Position numbers and translations under genes: made by a program. The notes beneath the pieces are model-generated. The model saw only the letters and a list, made by a program, of their open reading frames with translations. It searched no databases and was not told the origin of the DNA. This document shows positions 24,977 to 34,299 of a DNA stretch of 64,000 nt, in pieces (positions within the stretch are counted from its first letter, which is position 1; each line of letters starts with the position of its first letter). Origin of the DNA: RH-AL1 sp964235705 (lineage in GTDB: Bacteria; Pseudomonadota; Alphaproteobacteria; Rhizobiales; Beijerinckiaceae); assembly GCA_964235705.1 (NCBI GenBank), contig CAXSDP010000003.1, forward strand, positions 62,001 to 126,000. The letters are read 5' to 3'.

Positions 24977-25912
24977 ATGACGATCGCCATCGTCGGGGCG
25001 GGGATCGCCGGCCTCGCCTGCGCGCGGGGGCTGGTCGCCGCCGGGCGGCCTTGCGCGCTGTTCGACAAGGGGCGCAGGCCGGGCGGCCGGGTGTCCACCC
25101 GTCGCGTGGCGACGGCGGCGGGCGAGGCGACCTTCGACCACGGCGCGCAATATTTCACCGTCCGCAACCCGGCCTTCCGCGCGCGCGTCGAGGCGTGGCG
25201 CCGCGCAGGGCTCGTCGCGCCTTGGCCGGCGGCGGGTCCCGACGCCTTCGTCGGCGCGCCGGCGATGGACGCGCCGGTCGCCGCCATGGCCGGCGCGCTC
25301 GACGTGCGGGTGGGACGCCGCGTCGACGCGCTGCGCCGCGAGGCGGGGAGATGGCGTCTTGAGGGCGAGGGCCTCGGTGACGATCGTTACGAGGCGGTGG
25401 TCGTCACGGTCCCGGCCGAGCAGGTCGGCGCCCTGGTGGCGCCGTGGGATGCGGGCATGGCGGCGCGGGCGGCGGCGGTGCGGTCCGAGCCGTGCTGGAC
25501 GATCATGGCCGCCTTCGCCGAGCCCTTGGCCGTCGCCGCCGACGTGGTGCGGCACCGGCGCGCCATCGGCTGGGCGACCCGCAACAACGCCAAGCCGGGG
25601 CGATCGGGGCCGGAGGCTTGGGTGATCCAGGCCGGGCCGGACTGGTCGCGCGCGCACCTGGAGATGGAGCCGGCGGAGGCGGCCGTCGCGGTGCTCGACG
25701 CCTTCGCGCGGGTCATGGCGGTGACGCTCCCCGAGCTGGTGTACGCGTCCGCCCACCGCTGGCGCTACGCGCGGGCGGGGGAGGGCGGTGCAGGCCCGAT
25801 GTGGAACCCGGTTCTCGGCCTCGGCGCCTGTGGCGATTGGACAACGGGCCCGAGGGTCGAGGACGCATGGCTGTCCGGCCACCGGTTGGCCGGGGCCATG
25901 CTCGCGGATTGA
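24977..25912 (+). CDS. renalase-like NAD/FAD-dependent oxidoreductase
   Basis: A 311-residue flavoprotein. The N-terminal dinucleotide-binding motif IAIVGAGIAGLACARGL is followed by LFDKGRRPGGRVSTRR, FDHGAQYFTVRN, and a C-terminal FAD-closing segment LGACGDWTTGPRVEDAWLSGHRLA. This is the COG3380 group, related to renalase, amine oxidases and phytoene-desaturase-like enzymes. Bacterial renalases oxidise isomeric forms of NAD(P)H, but substrate is not deducible here. A GGAGGA site precedes the ATG. It belongs to the flavin/light block with the BLUF and photolyase-like genes. Confidence 0.85.
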   Translation: MTIAIVGAGIAGLACARGLVAAGRPCALFDKGRRPGGRVSTRRVATAAGEATFDHGAQYFTVRNPAFRARVEAWRRAGLVAPWPAAGPDAFVGAPAMDAPVAAMAGALDVRVGRRVDALRREAGRWRLEGEGLGDDRYEAVVVTVPAEQVGALVAPWDAGMAARAAAVRSEPCWTIMAAFAEPLAVAADVVRHRRAIGWATRNNAKPGRSGPEAWVIQAGPDWSRAHLEMEPAEAAVAVLDAFARVMAVTLPELVYASAHRWRYARAGEGGAGPMWNPVLGLGACGDWTTGPRVEDAWLSGHRLAGAMLAD

Positions 25913-25918
25913 GTCCGC

Positions 25919-28201
25919 TCAGCTCAGCGGAATGCCCTGCATCTCGGCGTAGGCGCGCAACGGCTCGCGCAGCGAGTGCCCGCCGTCGATGCGGTCCAGC
26001 AAATCGGTCACGAAACGTCGCAGGTCGGCGAGGTCGGTCGCCAGCACCGCCGCCTTGACCGGGCCGATCGCCGCCGGCGACATCGACAGCCCGTGGAAGC
26101 CCAGCGCGACGAGCACGATCGCCTCCAGGGGCTTGCCCCCCATCTCGCCGCACAGGGTGAGCGGCGTCCCGTGCGCCTCCATCTTGTCCGCCACCATTTT
26201 GAGCGCGCGCAGCACCGGCGGCGACAGCGTGTCGAAGCGGGTGGCCACCCGCGTGTTGTCGCGGTCGGCGGCGAACAGGTACTGCACGAGGTCGTTCGAG
26301 CCGACCGACACGAAGTCCACCCGCGCGCAAACCTCGTCGAGCTGCCAGAGCAGGCTCGGCACCTCCAGCATGATGCCGAGCTTCAGGTCGCGCGGCAGCG
26401 CGTGGCGGTAGCGGGCGAGGTAGGCCAGCTCCTGCTCGACCAGCCCCTTGGCCTGCGCGAACTCCTCCACCGCCGAGATCATCGGGAACATGATGCGCAG
26501 CTCGCGCCCGCCGCCCGCCCGCAGCATGGCCCGCAGCTGCGAGCGCAGCAGGGCCGGCCGGTCGAGGCCGATGCGGATCGCGCGCCACCCCAGCGCGGGA
26601 TTCTCCTCCTCCACCTTGTTCATGTAGGGGAGGATCTTGTCCGAGCCGATGTCGAGCGTGCGGAAGGTCACCGGCTTGCCGTCCGCCGCCTCCAGGATCG
26701 AGCGGTACAGCCCCTCCTGCTCGCGCATGCGCGGGAACCGGTTCGCCACCATGAACTGGATCTCGGTGCGGAACAGGCCGATCGAGACGGCGCCGGTCTC
26801 GGCCATGTGCTGCAGGTCGACGATCAGCCCGGCGTTCATGTGCAGGTCGACCGGCACGCCGTCGCGCGTCACGCAGGGTTCGTCGCGCAGCGCCCGGTAC
26901 TGGTCCTGCCGCTTGGCGCGCAGCCGCGCCTTCTCGCCGTAGCTGTTCTCGACGTCGACGGTCTGCCGCACGTGGACGTCGCCGGTGGAACCGTCGACGA
27001 TGATCCCGTCGCCCCCGTCGGCGAGGTTGATGATGTTGGACACGTTGCCGACGGCGGGGATGCCGAGCGAGCGCGCCACGATCGCGACGTGGCTCAGCGC
27101 GCCGGCGTCCTCCAGCACGAGGCCGCGCAGCTTCGATCGATCGTAGTCGAGCAGCGCGGCCGGCCCCATCGAGCGGGCGACGATGATCGCGTTGTCGGGC
27201 AGCGTCCCGTGGTCGGCGACGAAGGCGCGGCCGACGAGCTCGTGCAGCAGGCGGTTGGCGAGGTCGTCGAGGTCGTGCAGCCGCTCGCGGATGTAGGGGT
27301 CGGTTTGGCGCTGCATCTTGGCGCGGGCGTCGTTCTGCACGCGCTCGACCGCCGCCTCCGCCGTCAGCCCGCCGGACACGGCCTCGCGCAGGCGGCGCAG
27401 CCAGCCGCGGTCGTTGGCGATGGCGCGGAAGGTTTCCAGGATGTCGCGCGTCTCGCCGGCGTCCTTGTCGCCGAAGTCCTGGTCGCCGAGCTTGACGAGC
27501 CGGTCGATGGAGGCGCGCACGGCGGTGATCGCCACGTCGAGGCGCCGGAGCTCGTGGGGGATGTCCTCCGCGACGATCCGCTTCACCACGATGCGGGGCT
27601 CGTGGAGGACGACGTGGCCGAGCCCGATGCCGTCCGTGATCGGCGTGCCGGTGAGGGAGAGGGGTCGGCGCGTCGCGAGTTCGTCGGCCGAGGCGGCCAG
27701 CGATTGAAGCTCGCCCGAGGCGATCATCTCGGCCAGCAGCATCGCGGTGGTCTGCAGCACCTCGACTTCCTCGTCGACGTAGGACCGGCGCGCCTTGTTC
27801 TGCACGACCAGCACGCCGAGCGTGTTGCCGCCTCGCAGGATCGGCACGCCGAGGAACGACGGGTACTCCTCCTCGCCCGTTTCCGGCCGGTACGAGAAGG
27901 AGGGGTGCTGCCGCGCGTCCGCCAGCGCCAGGCTCTCCGCGCTGCGCGCGATGAGGCCGACGAGGCCCTCGTCGGAGCGCATGGTGGTGAGGTGGACGGC
28001 CTCGCGGTTCAGGCCCTCGGTCGCGTAGAGCTCGAGGCGCGTGTCGGCGCGCAGCACGTAGACCGAGCACACCTCGGCGACCATGTTGGCCGCGATCTGG
28101 ACCACGATGCGATCGAGGCGCGTTTGCGCGTTGACCGGCTCCGCCATGACCTCGCGGAGCCGACGCAGCAACAGACGGGGGCTGCCCTGAGCGCCCTTCA
28201 T
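25919..28201 (-). CDS. ptsP: phosphoenolpyruvate-protein phosphotransferase PtsP (EI-Ntr)
   Basis: A 760-residue enzyme I of the nitrogen-type phosphotransferase system. An N-terminal GAF domain (about residues 20-165, CSVYVLRADTRLELYATEGLN) precedes the EI domains: the phospho-accepting His in GALSHVAIVARSLGIPAVGN, and the PEP-binding TIM barrel with IGLFRTEIQFM, RTLDIGSDKILPYM, FVSVGSNDLVQYLFAADRDN and LCGEMGGKPLEAIVLVALG. It passes phosphate from PEP to NPr and EIIA-Ntr, linking nitrogen and carbon status to regulation. In many Rhizobiales it sits between lysC and prfA. Here both immediate neighbours differ. Confidence 0.97.
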   Translation of the reverse strand: MKGAQGSPRLLLRRLREVMAEPVNAQTRLDRIVVQIAANMVAEVCSVYVLRADTRLELYATEGLNREAVHLTTMRSDEGLVGLIARSAESLALADARQHPSFSYRPETGEEEYPSFLGVPILRGGNTLGVLVVQNKARRSYVDEEVEVLQTTAMLLAEMIASGELQSLAASADELATRRPLSLTGTPITDGIGLGHVVLHEPRIVVKRIVAEDIPHELRRLDVAITAVRASIDRLVKLGDQDFGDKDAGETRDILETFRAIANDRGWLRRLREAVSGGLTAEAAVERVQNDARAKMQRQTDPYIRERLHDLDDLANRLLHELVGRAFVADHGTLPDNAIIVARSMGPAALLDYDRSKLRGLVLEDAGALSHVAIVARSLGIPAVGNVSNIINLADGGDGIIVDGSTGDVHVRQTVDVENSYGEKARLRAKRQDQYRALRDEPCVTRDGVPVDLHMNAGLIVDLQHMAETGAVSIGLFRTEIQFMVANRFPRMREQEGLYRSILEAADGKPVTFRTLDIGSDKILPYMNKVEEENPALGWRAIRIGLDRPALLRSQLRAMLRAGGGRELRIMFPMISAVEEFAQAKGLVEQELAYLARYRHALPRDLKLGIMLEVPSLLWQLDEVCARVDFVSVGSNDLVQYLFAADRDNTRVATRFDTLSPPVLRALKMVADKMEAHGTPLTLCGEMGGKPLEAIVLVALGFHGLSMSPAAIGPVKAAVLATDLADLRRFVTDLLDRIDGGHSLREPLRAYAEMQGIPLS

Positions 28202-28689
28202 GGCCCTATCCTGTCACCGTCTAGCCCGCGCGCTTCGCCCGTCATGGACCGGAGGGCGGGCAGGCTCGTCGAAGCGTGTCCGCCTCCGCCCGCCCGTATA
28301 CAGGCTGCGAACTCGGCGCGGCAAGCCCGCCCCCCGTCCGCCGATCGTACTTGAACTCTTGCCCGCGCTCGTACTGGGGTGGGACCGGACAAGGATAGGA
28401 CGGTCCTCGTCTTGGCGAAGCCGCCCTCGTCTTGGGACGGACGGGTTTCCACTCGACGGGGCCGGCGGGAAGAGCAGCAGCGGTCAACGCTACACTGGCG
28501 GTGAAAAGGATATCTCCTTCGCGCGGTGCGGACATGCTTTGGCGGGGGCCGTCAGGGACGTAGGTCCCTAAGCCGCACCGGCCGAGCCGCCACACGCCCG
28601 CCGGGACGCCCATCCCTAATCATCGATGCCCGGACATCCATGCCCGGCTTCGTCGACACACGTCCGGGATGCGAGCCGGGAGCGTCGCC
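28202..28689. other. 488-bp spacer without a convincing gene
   Basis: Upstream of ptsP I see only short open frames without ribosome-binding sites or homology. A direct repeat of CCTCGTCTTGG occurs near 28406 and 28428. The ptsP promoter presumably lies near the right of its start, but no clear -35/-10 pair stands out. Confidence 0.5.
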
Positions 28690-28878
28690 TCAGGCGGGGT
28701 TCCGGAGGTTGCTCCAGAGCAGGACCAGCAGGCCCGCGGAGCCGACGACGGCGCCGATCAGCAGCCGGTGGTCGGTGTCGGGGAGGAGGGCCGCGACGGA
28801 TGAGCCCTGGTCCTTCACGTAACAAAGGCCAGCAACCCAGAACACGGCACCGACGGCGTTGAAAACAGTCCACTTCAT
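28690..28878 (-). CDS. small two-helix membrane protein
   Basis: A 62-residue hypothetical protein (from the ATG at 28878) with two predicted membrane helices, WTVFNAVGAVFWVAGLCYV and RLLIGAVVGSAGLLVLLWS, separated by a short loop containing LLPDTDHR. I do not recognise a family. The longer in-frame start at 28908 is less likely. The two-helix pattern and hydrophilic loop suggest it is real, but there is no functional clue from neighbours. Confidence 0.5.
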   Translation of the reverse strand: MKWTVFNAVGAVFWVAGLCYVKDQGSSVAALLPDTDHRLLIGAVVGSAGLLVLLWSNLRNPA

Positions 28879-29043
28879 CACGACCGCACCGGCATCACGC
28901 GAAAACACGTCATTTCACAATGCGAAAGCGATGCTAGAAGTTCGGGGGACCGATGGCCTTCGCGTCGAAAAAGGTTCGAACACCATGCCCGTCGCCTCGG
29001 AAGGTCGGGTTGACCGCCACCGTCGCGGCACGGGGGCGTCGCG

Positions 29044-30264
29044 CTACGCCCGCAACGGCGCCGGGTCGACGGCGGTGACCGCGAACCGGCGGGGTCGCGC
29101 GAGGAAGGCGCAGAGGCCGACCAAGCCGAGCGCGCCGATCGTCGCCACCGTCGAGAGTGCGGTGCGGCCGTCGTAGGCGGTGGCAACGAGGAAGCCGGTC
29201 AAGGCCCCGAAGGCGAGCTGCGCCGAGACCACGGCGGCGCTCGCCGTGCCGGCGATGTGAAGCAGCGGCGCGATGGCGAGCTGCAGCGCGTTGGTGTTGG
29301 CGATCGCGCAGCCGACCATGCACAGGAACAGGAACGGCAGGAACGGGCCGACGCCGGTATGGCCGGCGAGCGTGATCGCGAGCAGGGCGCCGGTGCTGCC
29401 GGCCACCAGCACGAGGCCGCTGCCCAGCAACCGGTCGGGGGCGACGCCCCTGGCGTTTAGCCGGGCGTTGCACAGGTTGCCGACGAGCAGGCCGGCCGAG
29501 TTCAGCATGAAGGTCAGGCCGAACTGCGCCGGCGTGAGGCCGAAGGCGCCGATCATCACGTAAGGCGAACCGCTGACGTAGCCGAAGATGACGCCGAACA
29601 TCGCGACCGCGATGATCGTGTGCGCGAGCGAGCGCGGGCGGAACACGCTGAGGTAGTTGGACGCGACGCCGCCCAGCGACAACGGGACCCGCCGCTCGAT
29701 CGGCAGCGACTCGTCGAGCCTGAAGGCGACCAGCGCCAGCGCGCCGGCGCCCGTCACCGTCAAGAAGACGTAGATCATCCGCCAGCCGCCGCACTGGAGC
29801 AGCAGCGCGCCCATCGTGGGGGCGAGCAGCGGCGCCAGCAGGCTGAGCGCCGACACGTATGACATCTTCTCGCGGGCGGCGGCGCCTTGGAAGTTGTCGC
29901 CGATGATCGCGAGCCCGAGCGGTCGGGCGCCGCCCCCCAGCCCTTGCACGAAGCGGCACGCCAACAGCGCGGCGAAACCGTGGGCGAAGACGCAGCCGAC
30001 GCCGCCGACGACGTAGACCGCGCAGGCGAGCAAGGCCGCCGGTCGACGGCCGTAACGGTCCGAGAGCGGGCCGTAGGCGAGCGGGGACAGGGCGAAGGAC
30101 AGCATGAAGGCCGACAACGCCAAGCCGATCCGGCCGGGCGTTACCGCGAAGTCCCGCGCCATCGGTCCCACGGCGGCGAGCGACATGTCGGTCGCGAGCG
30201 CCGACATCGCGCCCAGCAGGCTCATCAGCACGATGAACATGAAGGAGGTGGGGGATGCCCTCAC
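29044..30264 (-). CDS. MFS multidrug efflux transporter, Bcr/CflA family
   Basis: A 406-residue 12-helix exporter. Family marks are MSLLGAMSALATDMSLAAVGPMARDF in helix 1, the loop motif YGPLSDRYGRRPAALLA, RFVQGLGGGARPLGLAIIGDNF in helix 4-5 (motif C-like), WRMIYVFLTVTGAGALAL and a C-terminal cytoplasmic tail. Bcr/CflA proteins export bicyclomycin, chloramphenicol or other small molecules using the proton gradient. The GTG at 30264 has an AGGAG about 12 nt upstream, and ATG at 30240 is an alternative. It is divergent from the membrane-protein pair at 30538. Confidence 0.88.
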   Translation of the reverse strand: MRASPTSFMFIVLMSLLGAMSALATDMSLAAVGPMARDFAVTPGRIGLALSAFMLSFALSPLAYGPLSDRYGRRPAALLACAVYVVGGVGCVFAHGFAALLACRFVQGLGGGARPLGLAIIGDNFQGAAAREKMSYVSALSLLAPLLAPTMGALLLQCGGWRMIYVFLTVTGAGALALVAFRLDESLPIERRVPLSLGGVASNYLSVFRPRSLAHTIIAVAMFGVIFGYVSGSPYVMIGAFGLTPAQFGLTFMLNSAGLLVGNLCNARLNARGVAPDRLLGSGLVLVAGSTGALLAITLAGHTGVGPFLPFLFLCMVGCAIANTNALQLAIAPLLHIAGTASAAVVSAQLAFGALTGFLVATAYDGRTALSTVATIGALGLVGLCAFLARPRRFAVTAVDPAPLRA

Positions 30265-30537
30265 GGCTTCGGGTCTCCTGCGCAGGGATCGACGGACGGG
30301 ATGGCGAGTGGCGGACGGGATCGAGGAATGGTGGGGCGGGCGATGACGCGACGACCTGGACCCACCGCCACCAACCACGGTTGTTTGACCATCGCGAGGC
30401 GGCAGCCCCGCGTCCGCGTCGCATCTGCCCTGAGCGCGGGGCGCGGCGCGCGGCCGGTCGAACGTGGATAGGCGTTCCTTAACCAGTCCCCGGTTCAATG
30501 GCCGCGCGCCGCAGACACCGAGGGTCCGGAACCACCG

Positions 30538-32598
30538 ATGAATTTCACGATCTTCGACGTGAGGGGTCTCCTGGTCGCCGTCGTCGCCTGCGGGATCGTG
30601 GTCGTGCTCCCCGGCTTGGCCCTGGCCCGGCTCTTCGCCTTCGGTCGGCGCGCCGATGGCCCGGTCGACGTCCCCACCGGCGTGGTCGTGGGCCTGGCGG
30701 TGCTGCCCCTCCTCGACAGCATGGCGACGCGCTTCGTCGGGCTGGGCTGGGCGCTCGCCCTCACGCTGCTGCTCGCCGGCGCGGCCCTCGGCGATCCCGC
30801 GACGCGGCGCCTCGCCCGCCCCCACGGGACGGCGCTCGCGCTGTTCGCCGCCTGGCTCGCCGTGCTCGTGATCGAGTGGGTCGACGTCGACGGCGGCCAC
30901 ACCCTCCTCCAGCCGCTGACGGCGGTCGACACCGTGAAGCACGCGGCGACCGCGCAGGCGGTGTTCGACAGCGGCGCCCCGCCGCGCGACGCCTTCTACC
31001 TGCGCCCCCAGCCGGCCAGCTATTATTATTACTTCTACACGGTCGCGGCGGTCGTCATGCGCGCGTGCGCCGGCCTCGTCGACGCCAGGTCGGCGGTCGG
31101 CGGCCTCGCCTGCTGGACCGGTGTCGGCGCCTTCGGCCTCCTGCGGCTGGCGATCGCGCGCGCCGGGCTCGAGCCGGCCGGTCCGAGCAGCCGGCTAACC
31201 CTCATCGTCGCCGCGGTGCTGGCGGCGAGCGGCGTCGACATCCTCGCGGTCGTCTTCATCGCCTGGCGCACCGGCCTCTGGCACGCCGATCCCGTCCAGT
31301 GGAACGAGCAAGTGACGGGTTGGATCGAGAGCCTGTTGTGGGTGCCCCACCACGTCACCGGCCTCATCGCCAGCACCGTGGGCTTGGCGGCGGTCGCCGG
31401 TTGCGCGGCGCCAAACGACCGCGGCACGGTCGTGGGCCTCGCCCGGGTCCGCGCGGTCGCGCTCGCCGCGCTCTGCTTCGCCTCCGCGCTCGGCCTCTCG
31501 GTGTGGGTGACGCTGGCCCTGGTCACGACGTCGGCGGTGTGGGTGATGGTTCTCCTCGTCGAACGGCGGTGGCGGCTCGCGGGGTCGCTGGTCGGCGCCG
31601 GCGTCCTCTCGATCGTGCTCGCCCTGCCGCAACTCGCCGACCTGCACGCCGGACGGGCCGGGTCCACCGAATCGCCGATCGTCTTGACGGTGCGCTATTT
31701 CGCGCCGGTCCAGGCCCTCTTGCCCGAACAGCCCTGGAACGCGATGGCACGCTTGGTCCTGCTGCCGGTGAACTATCTCATCGCTTTCGGGGCCTTGGGC
31801 GTGGGCGCCATCCTGTTCTGGCGCCGCGCACGGCCCGCCGCCTTCGTGCGCAGCGAGTTCGCCCGCGTGCTGACGATTTCGGCCGCCGTTGGGCTGCTGC
31901 TCGGCGGCTTCCTCCAATCGACGCTGTTCAACAACGATCTTGGTTGGCGCGTGACGATGTTCCCCGTGCTGGCCGCCACGGTCTGGACGATCGTCGTCAT
32001 CGAGGGAGCGCTCGCGCGGGTGGCCGACACCGGTGGGGCGCCTCGGGTGGGCCGGCAGCCTTGGAGAAGCGTGCCGGCGCCGCTGTCGGCCGTGCTGCTG
32101 GTCGGCTACGCCACCACCGGCTACCTCCTGTTCGCGATGAGGGCCTACCAGGTGCTGCCGATGGCGCCGACGCTCCGCGCCATGGCGGACGGGGGCGCGA
32201 CGGCGCGCGGCCTTCGCACGGCCTACGCGTGGTCCAACGCCAACCTGCCGGCGAGCGCCATCCTCCAGCACGACCCGGCGCGCCGGCGCTCGTTCGCCTT
32301 CGGCCTGTACAGCCGCAACCCCGTCGCCCTGTCCGACGATTTCGGGAGCCTGTACGGCGCCGACCCCGACGCGGTCGAGGCGCGGATGCGCGCCTTGGTG
32401 CCGGTGTTCCAGACGGCGCTGCCGCCCGCCACCGTCCGCGCGACCGCCGCCGCCGCCGGGATCGACGACCTCGTCGTGACGGCCGACGACCCCGTCTGGT
32501 CGCAGCCCGGCTCCTTCGTGTGGACTGCGCCGCCGGTGTACGCATCGAACAACGTCCGCATCATCCCCGTCGCCGCGCTGAAGGACGCGGCGCCGTGA
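30538..32598 (+). CDS. large polytopic membrane protein, GT-C/DUF2298-like
   Basis: A 686-residue protein with about 12-14 hydrophobic helices and a C-terminal soluble part of some 150 residues. After helix 4, an extracytoplasmic loop carries VDTVKHAATAQAVFDSGAPPRDAF and then RPQPASYYYYFYTVAAVV. A Tyr run beside acidic loop residues is reminiscent of the YYY-motif (DUF2298) proteins and of GT-C lipid-linked glycosyltransferases, but this is a resemblance, not a confident family assignment. A WVPHHVTGLIASTVGLAA stretch near residues 265-280 adds further conserved-looking polar residues in a membrane context. Its stop overlaps the next start (GTGA), so the two proteins are probably made together. 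Confidence 0.75.
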   Translation: MNFTIFDVRGLLVAVVACGIVVVLPGLALARLFAFGRRADGPVDVPTGVVVGLAVLPLLDSMATRFVGLGWALALTLLLAGAALGDPATRRLARPHGTALALFAAWLAVLVIEWVDVDGGHTLLQPLTAVDTVKHAATAQAVFDSGAPPRDAFYLRPQPASYYYYFYTVAAVVMRACAGLVDARSAVGGLACWTGVGAFGLLRLAIARAGLEPAGPSSRLTLIVAAVLAASGVDILAVVFIAWRTGLWHADPVQWNEQVTGWIESLLWVPHHVTGLIASTVGLAAVAGCAAPNDRGTVVGLARVRAVALAALCFASALGLSVWVTLALVTTSAVWVMVLLVERRWRLAGSLVGAGVLSIVLALPQLADLHAGRAGSTESPIVLTVRYFAPVQALLPEQPWNAMARLVLLPVNYLIAFGALGVGAILFWRRARPAAFVRSEFARVLTISAAVGLLLGGFLQSTLFNNDLGWRVTMFPVLAATVWTIVVIEGALARVADTGGAPRVGRQPWRSVPAPLSAVLLVGYATTGYLLFAMRAYQVLPMAPTLRAMADGGATARGLRTAYAWSNANLPASAILQHDPARRRSFAFGLYSRNPVALSDDFGSLYGADPDAVEARMRALVPVFQTALPPATVRATAAAAGIDDLVVTADDPVWSQPGSFVWTAPPVYASNNVRIIPVAALKDAAP

Positions 32599-33242
32599 TC
32601 GATTTCGCCGTGACCGATATGGTCGCACGTCCGATCGTCGAACGCCCGGCACCGAGGGTTCTCGCTCACGTACTCGGCGCGGCGGCGCGGCTCGGCGCGT
32701 TCTACGCCGGGGGCTGCGCGCTGGGCTTCGCGTTGCTGGTCGGCGGCTTCCGCGCCGGCCTGCTGGGCGGCCTCGACATCCTGTTCTATCGCGGGCTGGC
32801 GCTGATCGCGCTCGGCTCGCTGGCCACCTTCACCATCCTGGCGCTGGCGACGCGCCGCTCGCGCGAGGTCCGCGTGCGCGACGCCTTCGCCGCCACCGTC
32901 CTGTCGCTGTCGCTGAACCTCAGCTTCCTAGTCGTGGTGCCGGTGACGGTGGATCGCTCGATCAGCATCTTCATGCTCGGCGCGATGGCGGCGCGTGCCG
33001 ACGACGCCTTCACCCCCGACGCCATGGGCGCGCTGTTCGTGGCGCGATACGTGGGCGATGGCCGGCAGATCGAGCGGCGCCTCCGCGAGCAGACCGTGTC
33101 GGGCAACGTCGCGCCCGAGCGCGACGGCTACAGGATCACCCGGCGCGGCGTCGCCGTGATCGCCGCGGCGCGCGTGGTGGCCTGGCTGTTCGACAGCCAC
33201 GCCGGCATCCTGCCGCCGGCCGCGCCCGACACGCGTCGCTGA
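32595..33242 (+). CDS. membrane-anchored protein coupled to the GT-C-like gene
   Basis: A 215-residue hypothetical protein with four predicted helices in the first 125 residues (RLGAFYAGGCALGFALLVGG, FYRGLALIALGSLATFTILAL, FAATVLSLSLNLSFLVVVPV) followed by a basic soluble tail reading RYVGDGRQIERRLREQTVSGNV and GYRITRRGVAVIAAARVVAWLF, which looks like a small winged-helix or scaffold fold. I do not recognise a named family. It starts with GTG overlapping the previous stop by 4 bp, which suggests a fixed-stoichiometry partnership with the large membrane protein. Confidence 0.7.
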   Translation: MIDFAVTDMVARPIVERPAPRVLAHVLGAAARLGAFYAGGCALGFALLVGGFRAGLLGGLDILFYRGLALIALGSLATFTILALATRRSREVRVRDAFAATVLSLSLNLSFLVVVPVTVDRSISIFMLGAMAARADDAFTPDAMGALFVARYVGDGRQIERRLREQTVSGNVAPERDGYRITRRGVAVIAAARVVAWLFDSHAGILPPAAPDTRR

Positions 33243-33253
33243 GGACGGCGCGC

Positions 33254-34111
33254 CTATCCCGCCTCGAACCGCGCGAGGACGCGGTCGGGATGCGCGGGGT
33301 AGACGCCCAGCACCCGGATCTCCTTGCAGAAAAAGGCCAGCTCCTCCAGCGCGCGGGCCAGGCCCGGCTCGTAGGGGTGGCCGTCGACGTCGGCGAGGAA
33401 CTGGGTGGCGGTGAAGGCGCCGTCCACCATGTAGCTTTCTAGCTTGGTCATGTTGACGCCGTTGGTCGCGAAGCCGCCCAGCGCCTTGTAGAGCGCGGCG
33501 GGCACGTTGCGCGTGCGGAACACGAAGGTGGTGACGCTGGGCGTCCGGCCGGGCTGCGGCCATTCCGGCGTGCCCGACAGCACCACGAAGCGCGTCGTGT
33601 TGTGCGTCTCGTCGGCGATGTCGGCGCGCAGGATGTCGAGGCCGTAGATCTCGGCGGCGAGCGCGGTGGCGATGGAGGCGCGGGTCGGGTCGCCCCATTC
33701 CGCGACCTCGCGCGCCGAGCCGGCGGTGTCGCTCGCCACCACCGCCTTCAGCCCGTGCTCGCGGATCACCCGCCGGCATTGGCCGAGCGCGTGGACGTGG
33801 CTGTAAACGCTGCGAACGCCGGACAGGGGCGCGCCGCGCGGGCCGAGTAGCTGGTGCCGGATCGGCAGGAAGGTTTCGCCCACGATGAACAGCCCCGAGG
33901 CGGGCAGCAGCGCGTGGATGTCGGCGACCCGCCCGGCGATCGTGTTCTCGATGGGGATCATCGCGAGCCCCGCGCGCCCTTCCGTGATGGCGGCGAGCGC
34001 GTCCTCGAAGGTCGCGCAGGGCAGCGGCGTCCAGCCGGGATAAACGTTGGCGCAGGCGATGTGCGAGTTGGCGCCGGGCTCGCCCTGGTAGGCGATGGTG
34101 TGCTGGGTCAT
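33254..34111 (-). CDS. pheA: prephenate dehydratase
   Basis: A 285-residue monofunctional prephenate dehydratase for phenylalanine synthesis. The catalytic PDT domain shows IAYQGEPGANSHIAC, MIPIENTIAGRVADIH, VYSHVHALGQCRRVI and ETHNTTRFVVLS (the TRF motif). The C-terminal ACT domain has TTFVFRTRNVPAALYKALGGFATNGVNMTKLESYMVDG, where the ESRP-like region reads ESYM, a common alphaproteobacterial form involved in phenylalanine feedback. No chorismate mutase domain is fused. The gene is divergent from yejA. Confidence 0.95.
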   Translation of the reverse strand: MTQHTIAYQGEPGANSHIACANVYPGWTPLPCATFEDALAAITEGRAGLAMIPIENTIAGRVADIHALLPASGLFIVGETFLPIRHQLLGPRGAPLSGVRSVYSHVHALGQCRRVIREHGLKAVVASDTAGSAREVAEWGDPTRASIATALAAEIYGLDILRADIADETHNTTRFVVLSGTPEWPQPGRTPSVTTFVFRTRNVPAALYKALGGFATNGVNMTKLESYMVDGAFTATQFLADVDGHPYEPGLARALEELAFFCKEIRVLGVYPAHPDRVLARFEAG

Positions 34112-34299
34112 GGGTCCGTTTCGCGCGCGGGATCGCCCGGCCCTTAGCACGGCTCGCGCCGATGGCGCCAAGGTTGACGCCGGCGTGCGCGGGCCTCGCA
34201 CCAAAAGCGACATAATCTTACGACACAGGCCCTCGGTCAGCGAGGGTGGTCGGCTTGGTGGATGGATCGAAGGTGAACATGGCCCGTGAAGGATCGCCG

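Noticed and set aside
28859..29176. 105-residue forward frame overlapping the small membrane gene and the MFS gene end
   Set aside because: It overlaps better-supported genes on the other strand and has the Arg/Ser-rich composition of a shadow frame.
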